A stretch of DNA of 64,000 bases from Acidovorax sp. T1. GTDB lineage: Bacteria > Pseudomonadota > Gammaproteobacteria > Burkholderiales > Burkholderiaceae_C. The position numbers and the translations under genes are program-made. The stretch's first letter is position 1; every line of letters starts with the position of its first letter. This document shows, in pieces, positions 1-10,001 of this stretch. The notes below the pieces were generated by a model. That model was not told the DNA's origin. It made no database searches and saw only the letters and a program-made list of their open reading frames with translations. The stretch is taken from contig NZ_CP021648.1 of assembly GCF_002176815.1 (NCBI RefSeq), forward strand, positions 3,887,001 to 3,951,000, in the 5' to 3' direction.

Positions 1-2913
1 AATCGAGGTCTGCCGTGGTGTCGCCCGCCTGCACGGTGTAGGTGAAGGTCAGCGTGTTGGTGCCGCTGCCCGATGCGTAGGTAATGGACCGGTCCACGCT
101 GCCGGTCTCCAGCGTGATAGTGGGGGTGCCGGTGACAGTCACCGCCTCATTGAAGTTGACCTGAATGGAAATGAAGCCCCCCGCCGTGTAGGTGCCATTG
201 CCCGTGGTCGAGGTCACGCCGGTGACGCTGGGCGCAGTGTGGTCAAAGGTGTAGATTTGCCCAGACGTATAGCCCCCGGCAATGGCATTGCTTGCACCAT
301 CCGTGATACCCGTGCCGGAGGCATTCAAGTCCAGGCGCAGCGTGCCATCGCCCGTGATGCTGTTCACCGTCACGGTGTAGTTGCTGCCGCTGCCGGTGAC
401 GCTGGCGACGGCGCCATTCGCCGAACCAGAGGCCGTGAGCCCGAAGTCTGAAGCGCCCACGCCGGTCACCGCCTCCGAGAAGGCGACGGTGTAGTCCACG
501 CTGGTGGCGTTGGTCGTGGCAGTCCCGACTCGGGTGATCGAGGAAACTGACGGGGCGATGACATCGCTGTCGTCATCCTGGATCGTGCCCGTGGCCGATG
601 CAGTGCCCAAGGTGGCATTGCTAGGGCCGGAGAGGGTGACCGTGAAGGCCTCGTCTGACTCGGCCGTGGTGTCACCCGCCACCGCGACCGTGAAGGTCTT
701 GGTCGTCTCACCGGGGGCAAAGGTGAGTGTGCCGCTGCTGGCGGTGTAGTCGCTGCCAGCGGTGGCTGTGCCGTTGGAGGTGGCGTAGCCGACCGACACG
801 GCTTGGGCCGACGCGGCAGACAGGGTGACGGTGAAAGTCTGGTTGCTGCTGCCGCTGATGCCCTCGACCTGGCTGACGTTGGCAACAGACAGGCTGGGGG
901 TTGGGTCGTCGTCAATGATCGTCACCGTTTGCTGCTGGGCGCCGCTCTCGGTGGCGCCGCCACCGCCAGAAACGCCCGTGATCTCGATGATGGCGGTTTC
1001 ATCGGCTTCGTCCAGCGCGTCTTGCACCGCCGTGAGGGTGGCCGTGCCGGTGGTCTGGCCTGCGGTGATGGTGATGGTGGTGGACGACAGCGTGAAGTCG
1101 TCCGTCAGCGTGGCGGTGCTGCCGCTCTGGCGCCCGATGGTGACCGTGGTGTCTGCCGCCGCCGCCGCGCTGAGGGTGGCGGTGACGGTGGCGGTGCCTG
1201 CGGCTTCGGCAACGCTTGCGCTATCGATTGATAGGGTAACGGTGGGCGCGGCAGACCAGGTGGAGGTGCTGGCAGCCGTGCCCCCAAGATTAGCGCTCCC
1301 GGCAGCAGCAGCCCCACCGTTACCCGCCTTCCCCCCTGCACCCTCATTGGATGTGAAGGTGGTGCTGGCTGCGTTGTAATTGAGCGTGCCCAGGTTGTAG
1401 ATGGCACCGGTGCCAAGCCCCCCAGCACCTGCGGTGCCACCCAAACTGCCTTGCCCGCCGCCACCGCCGCCGGCCCCCTTGTTGGCTGAAAAAGTGGTGT
1501 CCGCGATGTTGAGCGTGGCACCGGATGCGTTGTAAATACCGCCAGCGGCCAAACCGCCGGCACCGCCACTTCCGCTATCGAAGTACCCCGTGCCACCGCC
1601 GCCACCGCCGGCACCCGTCACCGAAGCGCCATTGCCGCCTGGTTTGGCTGACGCATAAGTGAGGCCACCCGCACCGCCTCCAGTCAAGGTGCCGCCATTG
1701 CCCCCGACCCGCTTGAACTCGTAGCTACCGCCCGTTGCCCCGGTAGGGTTGCCGCCCCCGATTCCGCCGCCGCCGCCGCCGCCGCCGTTGCCAGCGCCCC
1801 CACTGGCTCCACTCTGGGAAGTACCGGAACCCCATTGCCGCCGCCGGTACCTGCATAACCACTGCCCCCACCGCCGCCAAATCCCCCGCCACCACCCGAG
1901 CCCCCACCGCCGGTGGCCACATTGCCCGTCAGGTTGCTGTGGGTGATGGTCAGGGTGCCTGCGTTGTAAATGCCAGCACCTAGGGCAGATCCACCGGCCC
2001 CGCCGTTCGTTTGGGTGCCAGCGCCGCCGTTGCCGGACAGCAAGCCTTTAGTGATCGTCAGCCCGTCCAGGGTGACGGAAGTCCCCGAGGAAATGTTGAG
2101 CACCTGCCCTTTGTACTGCCCATCCAGCGTCACATCGGCGGTGCCGTCGTTGTCCCAGTCCCCGTCGATGGTCAGGTTCTTGTTCAGGATCAGCAGCGAG
2201 TCGCCCCCCGCTTTTGTGCTGAGGCTGATGGTCATATCGGCACTGAAGGTCACCGTGTCACCGCTCTGCGCCCAATTGAGCGCCTCGCGCAGCGACAGGC
2301 CACCACCATCCGCGGCGTCTGTGGCCTGGTCGGCGCCAAAGCTGGCATCGACCCCAGTGTCAGCACCGGTGGTCACCGTCAAGGTGGCCAGACTGTGCTG
2401 ATACGGCGCCACTGCCTGTGCCAACAGCGGTGCAGCCTGTTCGATGCTCCCCGTCGAAATCTCCAGCTCCCAGTCGCCCCCCGCCCCCGTGCGGTCGTCG
2501 CTGGCGGCCACGTCTGCGCCGGTGAGCGCGGCCAGGGTGCTGACAAACTGCGTGCCCTCGCTGCCCTGGGCGGTGTTGCAGGCGTAGATCAGCAGGTCGC
2601 CGTCGGCCGTCAGGCCCCGGCCCAGCGCGGCCAGCTGGGCTTGCACCTCGGGCCGCTGCAGCGCGGCGTTGTCCAGAAAGCTGCTGCCCAGCCACAGCTG
2701 CCCGGCGCTGCCGTGGGCGATGACCTGCACCGTGCCCACGTCACCGCGCTCACCCAGCGCGGCGGCAATTTGCGCCAGGCCGTCTTGCCCGGCTTGCAGA
2801 AACACCACTTCGGTGCCGGGTTTAAGGCCCTGCAGCAAGGTGGCGGTGTCTTGCACCCGGCTGTCGATAAAGACGATGTCACGGGCGGGGCTGTCGGCGG
2901 CGGTGGTGGTCAT
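1..2913 (-). CDS. Giant DUF4347 / beta-helix / Calx-beta surface protein, partial and frameshifted
   Basis: Start of a very large surface or secreted adhesin-like protein; its 3' end lies beyond the left edge. Residues about 14-165 form a DUF4347 domain (DIVFIDSR, VIAHGSAGQLWLG, LLIYACNTA). A LREALNWA segment resembling CSLREA motifs, a parallel beta-helix-like part and a long glycine-rich tract follow. Seen directly: the frame opened by the ATG at 2913 continues only to 1684, but the glycine-rich reading moves to another frame at the G run complementary to 1830-1833. That second frame stays open to position 1 and encodes two Calx-beta-like repeats, each ending in DDD (about 905 and 570), then Ig-like repeats containing FSEAVTG. 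The intact protein would therefore span both frames. The shift may be a real mutation, a slippage switch or a sequencing error. It follows cysC and a sulfotransferase in the same direction. Confidence 0.8.
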
Positions 2914-2932
2914 GGCGTGCCTTGGGGGTGTT

Positions 2933-2983
2933 TTTAGGCTCTATCGCTTATGCAGCAAGCGCTAGTAGCTATCAATTTTGATG
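2933..2983 (-). repeat. Palindromic element copy 1
   Basis: Copy of the dispersed Comamonadaceae-type palindrome. On the minus strand it reads GATAGCTACTAGCGCTTGC, then TGCATAAGCGATAGAGCC, with inverted CGCTT/AAGCG arms. It supplies the last codons and the TGA stop of the sulfotransferase. Confidence 0.75.
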
Positions 2984-3820
2984 ATTCTTGGCGGTGATGA
3001 CGTTGGCGCGGCTGTGGGCGCCGTCTTGCCAGAACGACAGCTTGCTGTATTGCTCGAACAAATCGGGCGGCAGGATGGTCTGGCGCGGCTGCAGGCCCAC
3101 CTGCGGGCGCACCTGGTGCAGGCCGTGCAGGCCCAGGGCTTCGTCAAACTCGGGGGCGTCGTATTGCACGTTTCCGAAGTCGTGCGCGTATTCGGGCTCG
3201 CCGAGGAACTGGTAGATCAGTGGCAGCACCTTGTGCGGCGCCTGCGCCAGCAGTTCGTAGTCCACCAGCAGCAGTGAGCTGGCATGTTCGCCATAGAAGG
3301 CCTCTTTGAGCGCTGTCCAGGGGTAGCCGACCATGCGGTTGCGCTGGGCGAGCGTATCTACACGGCTGTAGACGGTGTTGCGCTCGGTGTCGTCGCTGAA
3401 CAGGCGGGTGATCTCAAAGGGGTTGGCGCGGTAGCGGCGCTCGATGCTGTCCATCACCCACGCGACGTTGCGCACGCAGGCAATGAGTTTGGCGGCGGGG
3501 AAGAGGTCCATGAGGGCTGGCATCTGGGCGCTCCACATGCGGTTGGTGTCAAAGATGACGTCCTTGCTGCCTGCATGGTCGGCGTAGTAGCTGTCAAACA
3601 AGCCGCGCGACAGCCTGCGCCGTTGCTCGGTGGTGACCACGGGGCCAAACTCGCTGCCCGCGCCCAGCTGGTTGAGCATGCCCTTGAACAAGCCGCCCAC
3701 CGGGCTGGTCATGCCGGCGTGAAAGCGCGGGTTTTGCAGTAGCAGGGCCGACAACAGGGTGGAGCCCGAGCGGGGCAGGCCGGTGATGAAGTGGTAGCGG
3801 GGAGTGGCCAAGTGGGTCAT
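2972..3820 (-). CDS. Sulfotransferase family protein
   Basis: A 282-residue PAPS-dependent sulfotransferase. The 5'-phosphosulfate loop GLPRSGSTLL is at residues 14-23, and the family's second PAPS-contact region is plausibly VRNVAWVMDSIERR (about 117-130). Length fits the bacterial Sulfotransfer_3-like group. It lies 30 bp downstream of cysC, which makes the sulfate donor PAPS, and 58 bp upstream of the giant surface-protein gene, so the natural inference is sulfation of a cell-surface glycan or of that protein; the acceptor cannot be read from sequence. The last residues (NHQN) and the TGA are contributed by palindromic element copy 1, so the original C-terminus may have been slightly different. 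Confidence 0.88.
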   Translation of the reverse strand: MTHLATPRYHFITGLPRSGSTLLSALLLQNPRFHAGMTSPVGGLFKGMLNQLGAGSEFGPVVTTEQRRRLSRGLFDSYYADHAGSKDVIFDTNRMWSAQMPALMDLFPAAKLIACVRNVAWVMDSIERRYRANPFEITRLFSDDTERNTVYSRVDTLAQRNRMVGYPWTALKEAFYGEHASSLLLVDYELLAQAPHKVLPLIYQFLGEPEYAHDFGNVQYDAPEFDEALGLHGLHQVRPQVGLQPRQTILPPDLFEQYSKLSFWQDGAHSRANVITAKNHQN

Positions 3821-3850
3821 GAGCGTGGGGTGGGGGTTGCGTCTGCCTGC

Positions 3851-4366
3851 CTAGGCCTGGAGCAGTTGCTGCACGGCAACGTGTATGTCGGTTTGGCTGG
3901 TGTCAATGCGCAATGCGGGGGACACAGGGGCTTCGTAGGCTGCCTGTATACCGGTCATCTGTGTCAGCTGGTTGGCTCGCGCCCGTGCATACAGGCCTTT
4001 GGGGTCGCGTTTTTCACACACGTCCAGCGGGGTGCTGATGTGGATCTCTTTGCAGCGGCCCACGCCTATGGCCGCATACGCCGCCTCGCGCGCCTGGGCT
4101 GCCGGGGAGACCATGGCAACGACCGCATGGATGGCGTTGGCATTGAGCAGCTGGGCCAGGTGTGCGGCACGGCGCACGTTCTCAGCACGGCTGGCTTTGT
4201 CAAACCCGAGGTCTTTGCACAGGCCTGTGCGCAGTTCATCGCCATCAATCACGCAGGCGGGTTCTCCACGGTCACGCAAGGCTGCCGCCAAGGCCTGCGC
4301 CAAGGTGGTTTTGCCAGCGCCTGGCAGGCCGGTAAGCCACCAGGTGGTGGCCGTTTTGTGTGTCAT
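3851..4366 (-). CDS. cysC: Adenylylsulfate (APS) kinase
   Basis: Phosphorylates adenosine 5'-phosphosulfate to PAPS in the cytoplasm. At 171 residues it is a stand-alone APS kinase without a fused ATP sulfurylase. Visible motifs: Walker A GLPGAGKTT (12-20), DGDELRTGLCKDLGF (39-53) and the ENVRR signature of the APS-binding region, and KRDPKGLYARA (about 118-128) forming the lid. It is the first gene of the leftward cysC-sulfotransferase-surface protein cluster; this placement suggests it supplies PAPS for the neighbouring sulfotransferase rather than assimilatory sulfate reduction. No sulfate-assimilation genes (cysDNHIJ) are nearby. Confidence 0.93.
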   Translation of the reverse strand: MTHKTATTWWLTGLPGAGKTTLAQALAAALRDRGEPACVIDGDELRTGLCKDLGFDKASRAENVRRAAHLAQLLNANAIHAVVAMVSPAAQAREAAYAAIGVGRCKEIHISTPLDVCEKRDPKGLYARARANQLTQMTGIQAAYEAPVSPALRIDTSQTDIHVAVQQLLQA

Positions 4367-4664
4367 GGAAATGTGTCGCCTGCCAGGCCTTGCCCCCCTC
4401 CCGGCAGGGCAGGATCAGTGGGGGCCCGAAAGGCGAGGTGAGGGGGTGTTAGCCCTGTAACAATTTGGAGACTGTGGTTTTAACCAATGTCAACGCTCTT
4501 GTCACCATTTGTTTTTTCGACAGGGCTGCCACCCAGTGTCGAGAATTGAAAGCCATGCACCGGAAAAATGGCGCGCTGCCCCAGAAGAGTGCATTTCTAT
4601 GCTCTGCCATGCGTTTGACTGACCATGGAAGGCATGGAGTTAAGAACTCCACTTTTCAGGGGCA
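4367..4664. other. Intergenic region upstream of cysC
   Basis: About 300 bp without a recognisable gene. It is more AT-rich than the flanks near 4460-4530. On the minus strand a TTGACA hexamer occurs near 4482-4487, but the -10 match at proper spacing is poor, so a cysC promoter here is only a possibility. Confidence 0.4.
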
Positions 4665-4772
4665 ACCTCAGTCGAGCCCTGGGCCTATCTGCGAGAGGTG
4701 CTGGCACGCATCCACAGCCATCCGGCGTCCCGCATCGACGAGCTGCTGCCACACCGCTGGCGGGCGAGTTGA
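4665..4772 (+). pseudogene. IS66-family transposase C-terminal remnant
   Basis: An open stretch reading PWAYLREVLARIHSHPAS, then RIDELLPHRWRAS and TGA. The pattern P-W-A-Y-L-R-[DE]-V-L ... IDELLPHRW is the typical extreme C-terminus of IS66 TnpC transposases. Only about 35 codons remain and there is no start; everything upstream in the element is lost. It lies just beyond the C-terminal end of hipA and marks the left boundary of the accessory patch. Confidence 0.7.
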
Positions 4773-4871
4773 TCGACTGAATCGGGCGACACATAGCCGC
4801 AGGCCGGCAGCGGCGGGCGCAGATCGTTCCAACTTCCAACGCAGATGTCAACGTGGGTTCGCTGGACGCTC
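4773..4871 (+). mobile_element. Probable IS66 right-end remnant
   Basis: Sequence between the transposase stop and the hipA end. It finishes in GGACGCTCAC, whose complement GTGAGCG resembles the GTAAGCG-type tips of IS66 elements. If so, the IS tip supplies the TGA stop codon of hipA (ACG TGA GCG on the minus strand). The matching left end was not found. Confidence 0.45.
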
Positions 4872-6108
4872 ACGTCTTCATTTCGGTCCGCTGTGCTTTC
4901 AGGAAAGGCCCGTCGATGTACTGTGCCATCCTCTCCAAATCTCTCTCGCCCACACCCTGACGCTGGAAGAACTCTTTCCATCCATTGACCACGCCGACAA
5001 TCCGCCGCACAGCCTCGGCCGCTGCGTCTTTCTTAAGACCAAAGGCCTGGACTTCCGACAAGGCATTCTCAAGCGAAGACTCTGCCTGGCTCTTTCCGAC
5101 TCGTAGCTGCTGCTGGCCCAACCCCTGAACCGATGGCACCACATCGTAGGCAGGCGTCAGATCATAGAAGCCGTCACCAGACCGCACGAAGGCATGGTTC
5201 TTCTCATGGTCATCCGTGTTGTCGATCAGGATGTTGAAGACCATGCGCCTGAACAATTCATGCTGATGCTCACGAATGGCCCCGGCACGCGCGATCCGAC
5301 GCAGGCTCTGCGCCAGCTCTGGGTAACCCATCGTCAACCCCGCCGCACGCAACACGGTGTTGGCAGAGATCACATGCGAACGCTTGCCGTCATCGCGGTC
5401 AAAGCGCCTGACCGCAACCGCATGCCCACGGGCCAACGGCAACGCACGCGTTTCGGCAACCTGGATGCCACATTGCGCGGCCAGACGCAGGGTGGCGTGC
5501 TCGACAAGCTCCATGTCGAAGTCCTCCCCTTCGGAAAACTTCACCACCCACTGAGAACCGTCCATTTCGATCAGAGACTTGGGACGCGCCCCTCCAAAGG
5601 AAGGACCGGGCCTGACCAGGCGAGCCAACGCTTCGTCCAATTTCTCGCCCGCGAGGACAGCAGCAATGGCGCGCTCCATTTCGGGAAGACTGGCCAATTT
5701 TGCGATTGCACCACCGCTACTTGGCTGGTAGCTGCTGGAAGATCTTGACACGCCCAACGCCCCAAAGCGGTCATCGCCAGCGAAGTAGAGGTATTCCAGC
5801 ACGGACAGGCGAGCGGGCTTGTAGAGGTTGCGAATGACTCGCTCGCCCCAGCGGTCCGGACGCGCATCATCGACGGCACCAACTGCCATGTCCCGCTCCT
5901 TGGGCAAGAAGACACCCCGGGCCAGAGGAAGATCGCCACTGAGCGCAAAGCCGTGCTGGAGCCACTCTGGCGCGTATTCCAGGCCCACTTTGCGATTGCC
6001 ATCGGCCAGAAATATTCGCCCGATCAAGTTCGGGGAAGGTTGCTGCTCCAAGCCGCGCCCAAGCCACCACAGGCTCATGGCGTCTTGCGGTTGGTAAGCA
6101 TCAGCCAT
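4870..6108 (-). CDS. hipA: HipA-type serine/threonine kinase toxin
   Basis: A 412-residue HipA kinase, partner of the upstream HipB-like regulator; the two genes overlap by 8 bp. Visible: an N-terminal HipA_N region with DARPDRWGERV (about 80-90), an ATP-contact region FGGARPKSLI followed by WVVKF, the catalytic N-x-x-D-x-x-x-N region FNILIDNTDDHEKNHAF (about 290-306), and DLTPAYDVVPS, the metal-binding/activation part. The known role of the family is phosphorylation of an aminoacyl-tRNA synthetase or similar target, producing growth arrest. The gene uses noticeably more A/T-ending codons than its neighbours and sits between two transposase remnants, which suggests horizontal arrival. Its last codons and stop appear to lie in an IS66 tip, so the native tail may be cut by a few residues. 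Confidence 0.88.
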   Translation of the reverse strand: MADAYQPQDAMSLWWLGRGLEQQPSPNLIGRIFLADGNRKVGLEYAPEWLQHGFALSGDLPLARGVFLPKERDMAVGAVDDARPDRWGERVIRNLYKPARLSVLEYLYFAGDDRFGALGVSRSSSSYQPSSGGAIAKLASLPEMERAIAAVLAGEKLDEALARLVRPGPSFGGARPKSLIEMDGSQWVVKFSEGEDFDMELVEHATLRLAAQCGIQVAETRALPLARGHAVAVRRFDRDDGKRSHVISANTVLRAAGLTMGYPELAQSLRRIARAGAIREHQHELFRRMVFNILIDNTDDHEKNHAFVRSGDGFYDLTPAYDVVPSVQGLGQQQLRVGKSQAESSLENALSEVQAFGLKKDAAAEAVRRIVGVVNGWKEFFQRQGVGERDLERMAQYIDGPFLKAQRTEMKT

Positions 6109-6427
6109 TACGTCGTCTCCCCTTGTCCTGAATCACCAGCACCTCCTGCGCCAGGGCCTGTACATCTTTCTCAGGAGCGGCCAGAGTCCGCAAAGCGTCA
6201 TCCTGGCCCATGAGCCACAAGGCCGTGGCGTACACACCCATGCCGACACGCGGATCGCCTCTTTCCATCGCAGCCAATGTGGGCACAGAGACATTCATGC
6301 GCAGAGCCCAGGAGCGCAGGGATTCTTTGCGTCGCTTGCGGCCGACGCGCAGGTGCGTTCCCAGTACTTCCAAGGAGGCCTGGACGGAACCGGGCAGGCT
6401 TGCTACAGATTCAGCGGCCTTAGGCAT
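6101..6427 (-). CDS. hipB: HipB-like XRE-family antitoxin/repressor
   Basis: A 108-residue helix-turn-helix protein. The HTH lies at about residues 24-75 (LRVGRKRRKESLRSWA, MNVSVPTLAAMERGDPRVG), as in Cro/XRE repressors. A C-terminal tail of basic residues (KGRRRNG) follows. It precedes and overlaps hipA, the usual antitoxin-first order, so it should neutralise HipA and autorepress the operon. A 30-bp palindrome immediately upstream (6435-6464) is the likely operator. The start at 6427 is only about 6 nt past a good -10 hexamer and has no ribosome binding site, so the transcript may be leaderless. Confidence 0.85.
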   Translation of the reverse strand: MPKAAESVASLPGSVQASLEVLGTHLRVGRKRRKESLRSWALRMNVSVPTLAAMERGDPRVGMGVYATALWLMGQDDALRTLAAPEKDVQALAQEVLVIQDKGRRRNG

Positions 6428-6433
6428 TGCTTG

Positions 6434-6464
6434 AGATTACACAAAATATCATATTTGTGCAATC
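6434..6464 (-). promoter_or_regulatory. hipBA promoter with overlapping palindromic operator
   Basis: On the minus strand, TTGCAC (6462-6457), 17 nt, then TAATCT (6439-6434) form a near-consensus sigma-70 promoter. The same bases form an inverted repeat with arms GATT-R-CACAAA and TTTGTG-Y-AATC (6435-6464), so repressor binding would cover both hexamers. The start codon at 6427 lies about where transcription should begin. Confidence 0.7.
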
Positions 6465-6536
6465 TTGTTTTTATAATTTTCCGACGGCACGCGATGGCCG
6501 CATGCTTTTAAAAACTGGATTCTGTACGGCCAATCT

Positions 6537-6895
6537 TCAAATGAAGGTGTTAAGGATGGCTGCCTCGATCTCCTCGGGGAGATTGCTCCACAGGGCGATG
6601 TGCGTGTCGCCCGACTCTGTAGGTGGTGACAGTTCAATCTCGATGCGCCGCCAGGGCTGTTCCTGACCCGTGTGGTTCTTGAGTTTGATGCTTTGCTCAC
6701 GCACGCGCCCTGTCTCGATGTCGGTGCATTGGCCCCATGGGCCACGCTCAGCCAGACGGGGATGGCGCGCATGCTCGCGCACGATGAAGCAGGCCTGGCG
6801 CTCGCTCAGGCCGCGCAGCAGCGCTTCGGTACAAAAGTGCCGGTCTGCAATCCATGCCTGCTGCGCCAGGGCGGACTCGATCAGCGTGGCCGCTG
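6537..6895 (-). pseudogene. IS4-type transposase, internal fragment (inverted piece)
   Basis: The minus-strand translation contains ALAQQAWIADRHFCTEALL, then RQACFIVREHARHP and WRRIEIELSPPTESGDTHIA followed by LWSNLPEEIEAA. This is the central part of an IS4-family DDE transposase (the second catalytic Asp lies in IADRHF). It ends abruptly where the rest of the protein should continue; the continuation is on the opposite strand next door. No start codon region remains. Confidence 0.65.
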
Positions 6896-7090
6896 CCACC
6901 ATCGCGCAGCTGTACCGCAAGCGCTGGCGTATCGAGGGTATGTTCGGGCGGCTTGAATCGGTGCTGCACAGTGAAGTGCGCACGCTGGGCCACCCCAGAG
7001 CGGCGCTGCTGGGCTTTGCGGTGGCCGTGCTGGCTTACAACGTGCTGGCGTTGCTCAAGGCGGTGACCGAGCGGGTGCATTCCCCCACAA
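6892..7090 (+). pseudogene. IS4-type transposase, C-terminal fragment
   Basis: The plus-strand reading IAQLYRKRWRIEGMFGRLES, VLHSEVRTLGHPRAALLGF, AVAVLAYNVLALLKAV is the C-terminal catalytic-Glu region (Y-x-x-R-W-x-I-E) of the same kind of transposase as the neighbouring minus-strand fragment. Homology fades after about 7090. Together the two pieces show that one transposase gene was broken and partly inverted. Confidence 0.7.
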
Positions 7091-7200
7091 AGGCTATGTC
7101 GATGGTTCTACCGCACGATCACATGTCTCTACTGACCGGGTACTCAGGGCTGCGGCTCAAAGACGTTGAAAGGCATGGGCCTCACACCCTGCCATCGCAG

Positions 7201-7326
7201 TGCGGCGGCACCACCGGCGAAGACCCACCGGGCTTTCGCGAAGGCCCGGGCGGCCCGCTGCACCTGGCGTACCTGCGCGCCCCCGATGGCAACAAGCTGT
7301 GCGCGCTGCACCGCCCCGCCAGGTGG
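7201..7326 (+). pseudogene. C-terminal stub of a VOC/glyoxalase-like protein
   Basis: In the frame continuing from the transposase remnant, CGGTTGEDPPGFREGPGG, PLHLAYLRAPDGNKLCALHR resembles the last strand pair of VOC-superfamily proteins (YxRDPDGNKL). There is no N-terminal part and no start. It is probably what is left of a gene disrupted by the adjacent IS4 element. Confidence 0.45.
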
Positions 7327-7390
7327 GCCTGCTGCACCCGTGCTGGCAACGCCGCGTTGCATCCTGGCCGCTGTCACGCCTGCAAAATAA

Positions 7391-7443
7391 TGCAATATTC
7401 ATAGCTGCTTGCGCAGGTGGCATAAGCGCTGGAGCCCTAAAAC
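7391..7443 (+). repeat. Palindromic element copy 2
   Basis: Reads TATTCATAGCTGCTTGCGCA, then GCATAAGCGCTGGAGCC. Intergenic copy between the transposase graveyard and the methyltransferase gene. Confidence 0.7.
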
Positions 7444-7555
7444 ACTCGAAATTTTCTCCTACTCAGGTCGCAACCGCACCTGCGCCATACTTGCCCGCCA
7501 CCGTTCCTCACGCGCGCTGTTGCCGTGGACGATGTTGCCAGCCTGAGGAGGGCGC

Positions 7556-8979
<1,424 letters not shown>

Positions 8980-9048
8980 GCCGCTCCCGCGCGACATCGC
9001 CATCCGGTGTGACCGCAGGGGATTGCGCCCCGGGCGCAAAATGCACCG

Positions 9049-9927
9049 ATGAAAGCACCCCCCCGCCTGCAGTCCCTCATCGAGGAAGGCCTGATCGACA
9101 CCGTGGTCCGCCAGCTCATGAGCGGCAAGGAAGCCATGGTTTTTGTGGTGCGCTGTGGCGATGAAACCCGCTGCGCCAAGATCTACAAAGAAGCCACCCA
9201 CCGCAGCTTCCGCCAGGCGGTGGATTACACCGAGAACCGCAAGGTCAAGAACTCGCGCTCGGCCCGCGCCATGGCCAAGGGCAGCAAGTTTGGCCGGCAA
9301 GAACAAGAGGCCGCCTGGCAAAGCGCCGAGGTCGATGCGCTCTACCGCCTGGCCGCTGCCGGCGTGCGCGTGCCGCAGCCGTTCAACTTTCACGACGGCG
9401 TGCTGCTGATGGAGCTGGTGACCGATGCGCACGGCGACGCGGCACCGCGCCTGAACGACGTGCGTTTTACGCCCGAAGACGCGCGCACCCACCACGCCAC
9501 GCTGGTGGCCGAGGTGGTGCGCATGCTGTGCGCGGGCGTGGTGCACGGCGACTTGTCGGAGTTCAACATCCTGCTGGCGCACCTGCCAGGCGCAGAAGGT
9601 GAGGCCGGCACCGATGGCCCCGTCATCATCGACCTGCCCCAGGCCGTGGACGCTGCCGGCAACAACCACGCCCCGCGCATGCTGCTGCGCGACGTGGCCA
9701 ACCTGCGCGACTTTTTCGGCCAGTTCGCGCCCGAGCTGCGCAGCACCCAATACGGCCCCGAGATCTGGAGCCTGTACCAGAGCGGGCTGCTCAGCAACGA
9801 GACCCCGCTCACCGGCATCTATGCGCCCGCGCACACCGATGTGGACATGCAGGCCGTGCTGCGCGAAATCGACGACGCGCGCGATGAAGACGCGGCGCGC
9901 AGGCTGCGCATGGCCACAGCGGTTTGA
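9049..9927 (+). CDS. RIO-type serine/threonine kinase
   Basis: A 292-residue RIO kinase. Visible: GKEAMVFVV (nucleotide-binding, about 25-33), CAKIYKEATHRSF with the ATP-contact Lys, the long flexible RIO insert (NRKVKNSRSARAMAKGSKFG), the catalytic loop VVHGDLSEFNILL (about 164-176) and the metal-binding IIDLPQAVD (about 194-202, Asp replacing DFG). Bacterial RIO proteins are full-length like RIO1 and their targets are poorly known; a ribosome link is inferred from archaeal and eukaryotic relatives. It is monocistronic in appearance, 69 bp after the DTW gene. Confidence 0.9.
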   Translation: MKAPPRLQSLIEEGLIDTVVRQLMSGKEAMVFVVRCGDETRCAKIYKEATHRSFRQAVDYTENRKVKNSRSARAMAKGSKFGRQEQEAAWQSAEVDALYRLAAAGVRVPQPFNFHDGVLLMELVTDAHGDAAPRLNDVRFTPEDARTHHATLVAEVVRMLCAGVVHGDLSEFNILLAHLPGAEGEAGTDGPVIIDLPQAVDAAGNNHAPRMLLRDVANLRDFFGQFAPELRSTQYGPEIWSLYQSGLLSNETPLTGIYAPAHTDVDMQAVLREIDDARDEDAARRLRMATAV

Positions 9928-10001
9928 TCGCAGGGGGGCGTGCCCGCAGCACGCTTCGCTCTGGCGATGGAGCCGTTGCCTTACAGTAGCCGCCCCGCAG
10001 C

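Noticed and set aside
2960..2985. Original stop of the sulfotransferase further downstream
   Set aside because: The current stop in the palindromic element leaves a normal-length protein, so no extra coding sequence needs to be assumed.
7144..7423. Minus-strand small ORFs beside the transposase remnant
   Set aside because: They are antisense to a stretch whose plus-strand translation resembles a VOC-family C-terminus, and they end in the palindromic element.
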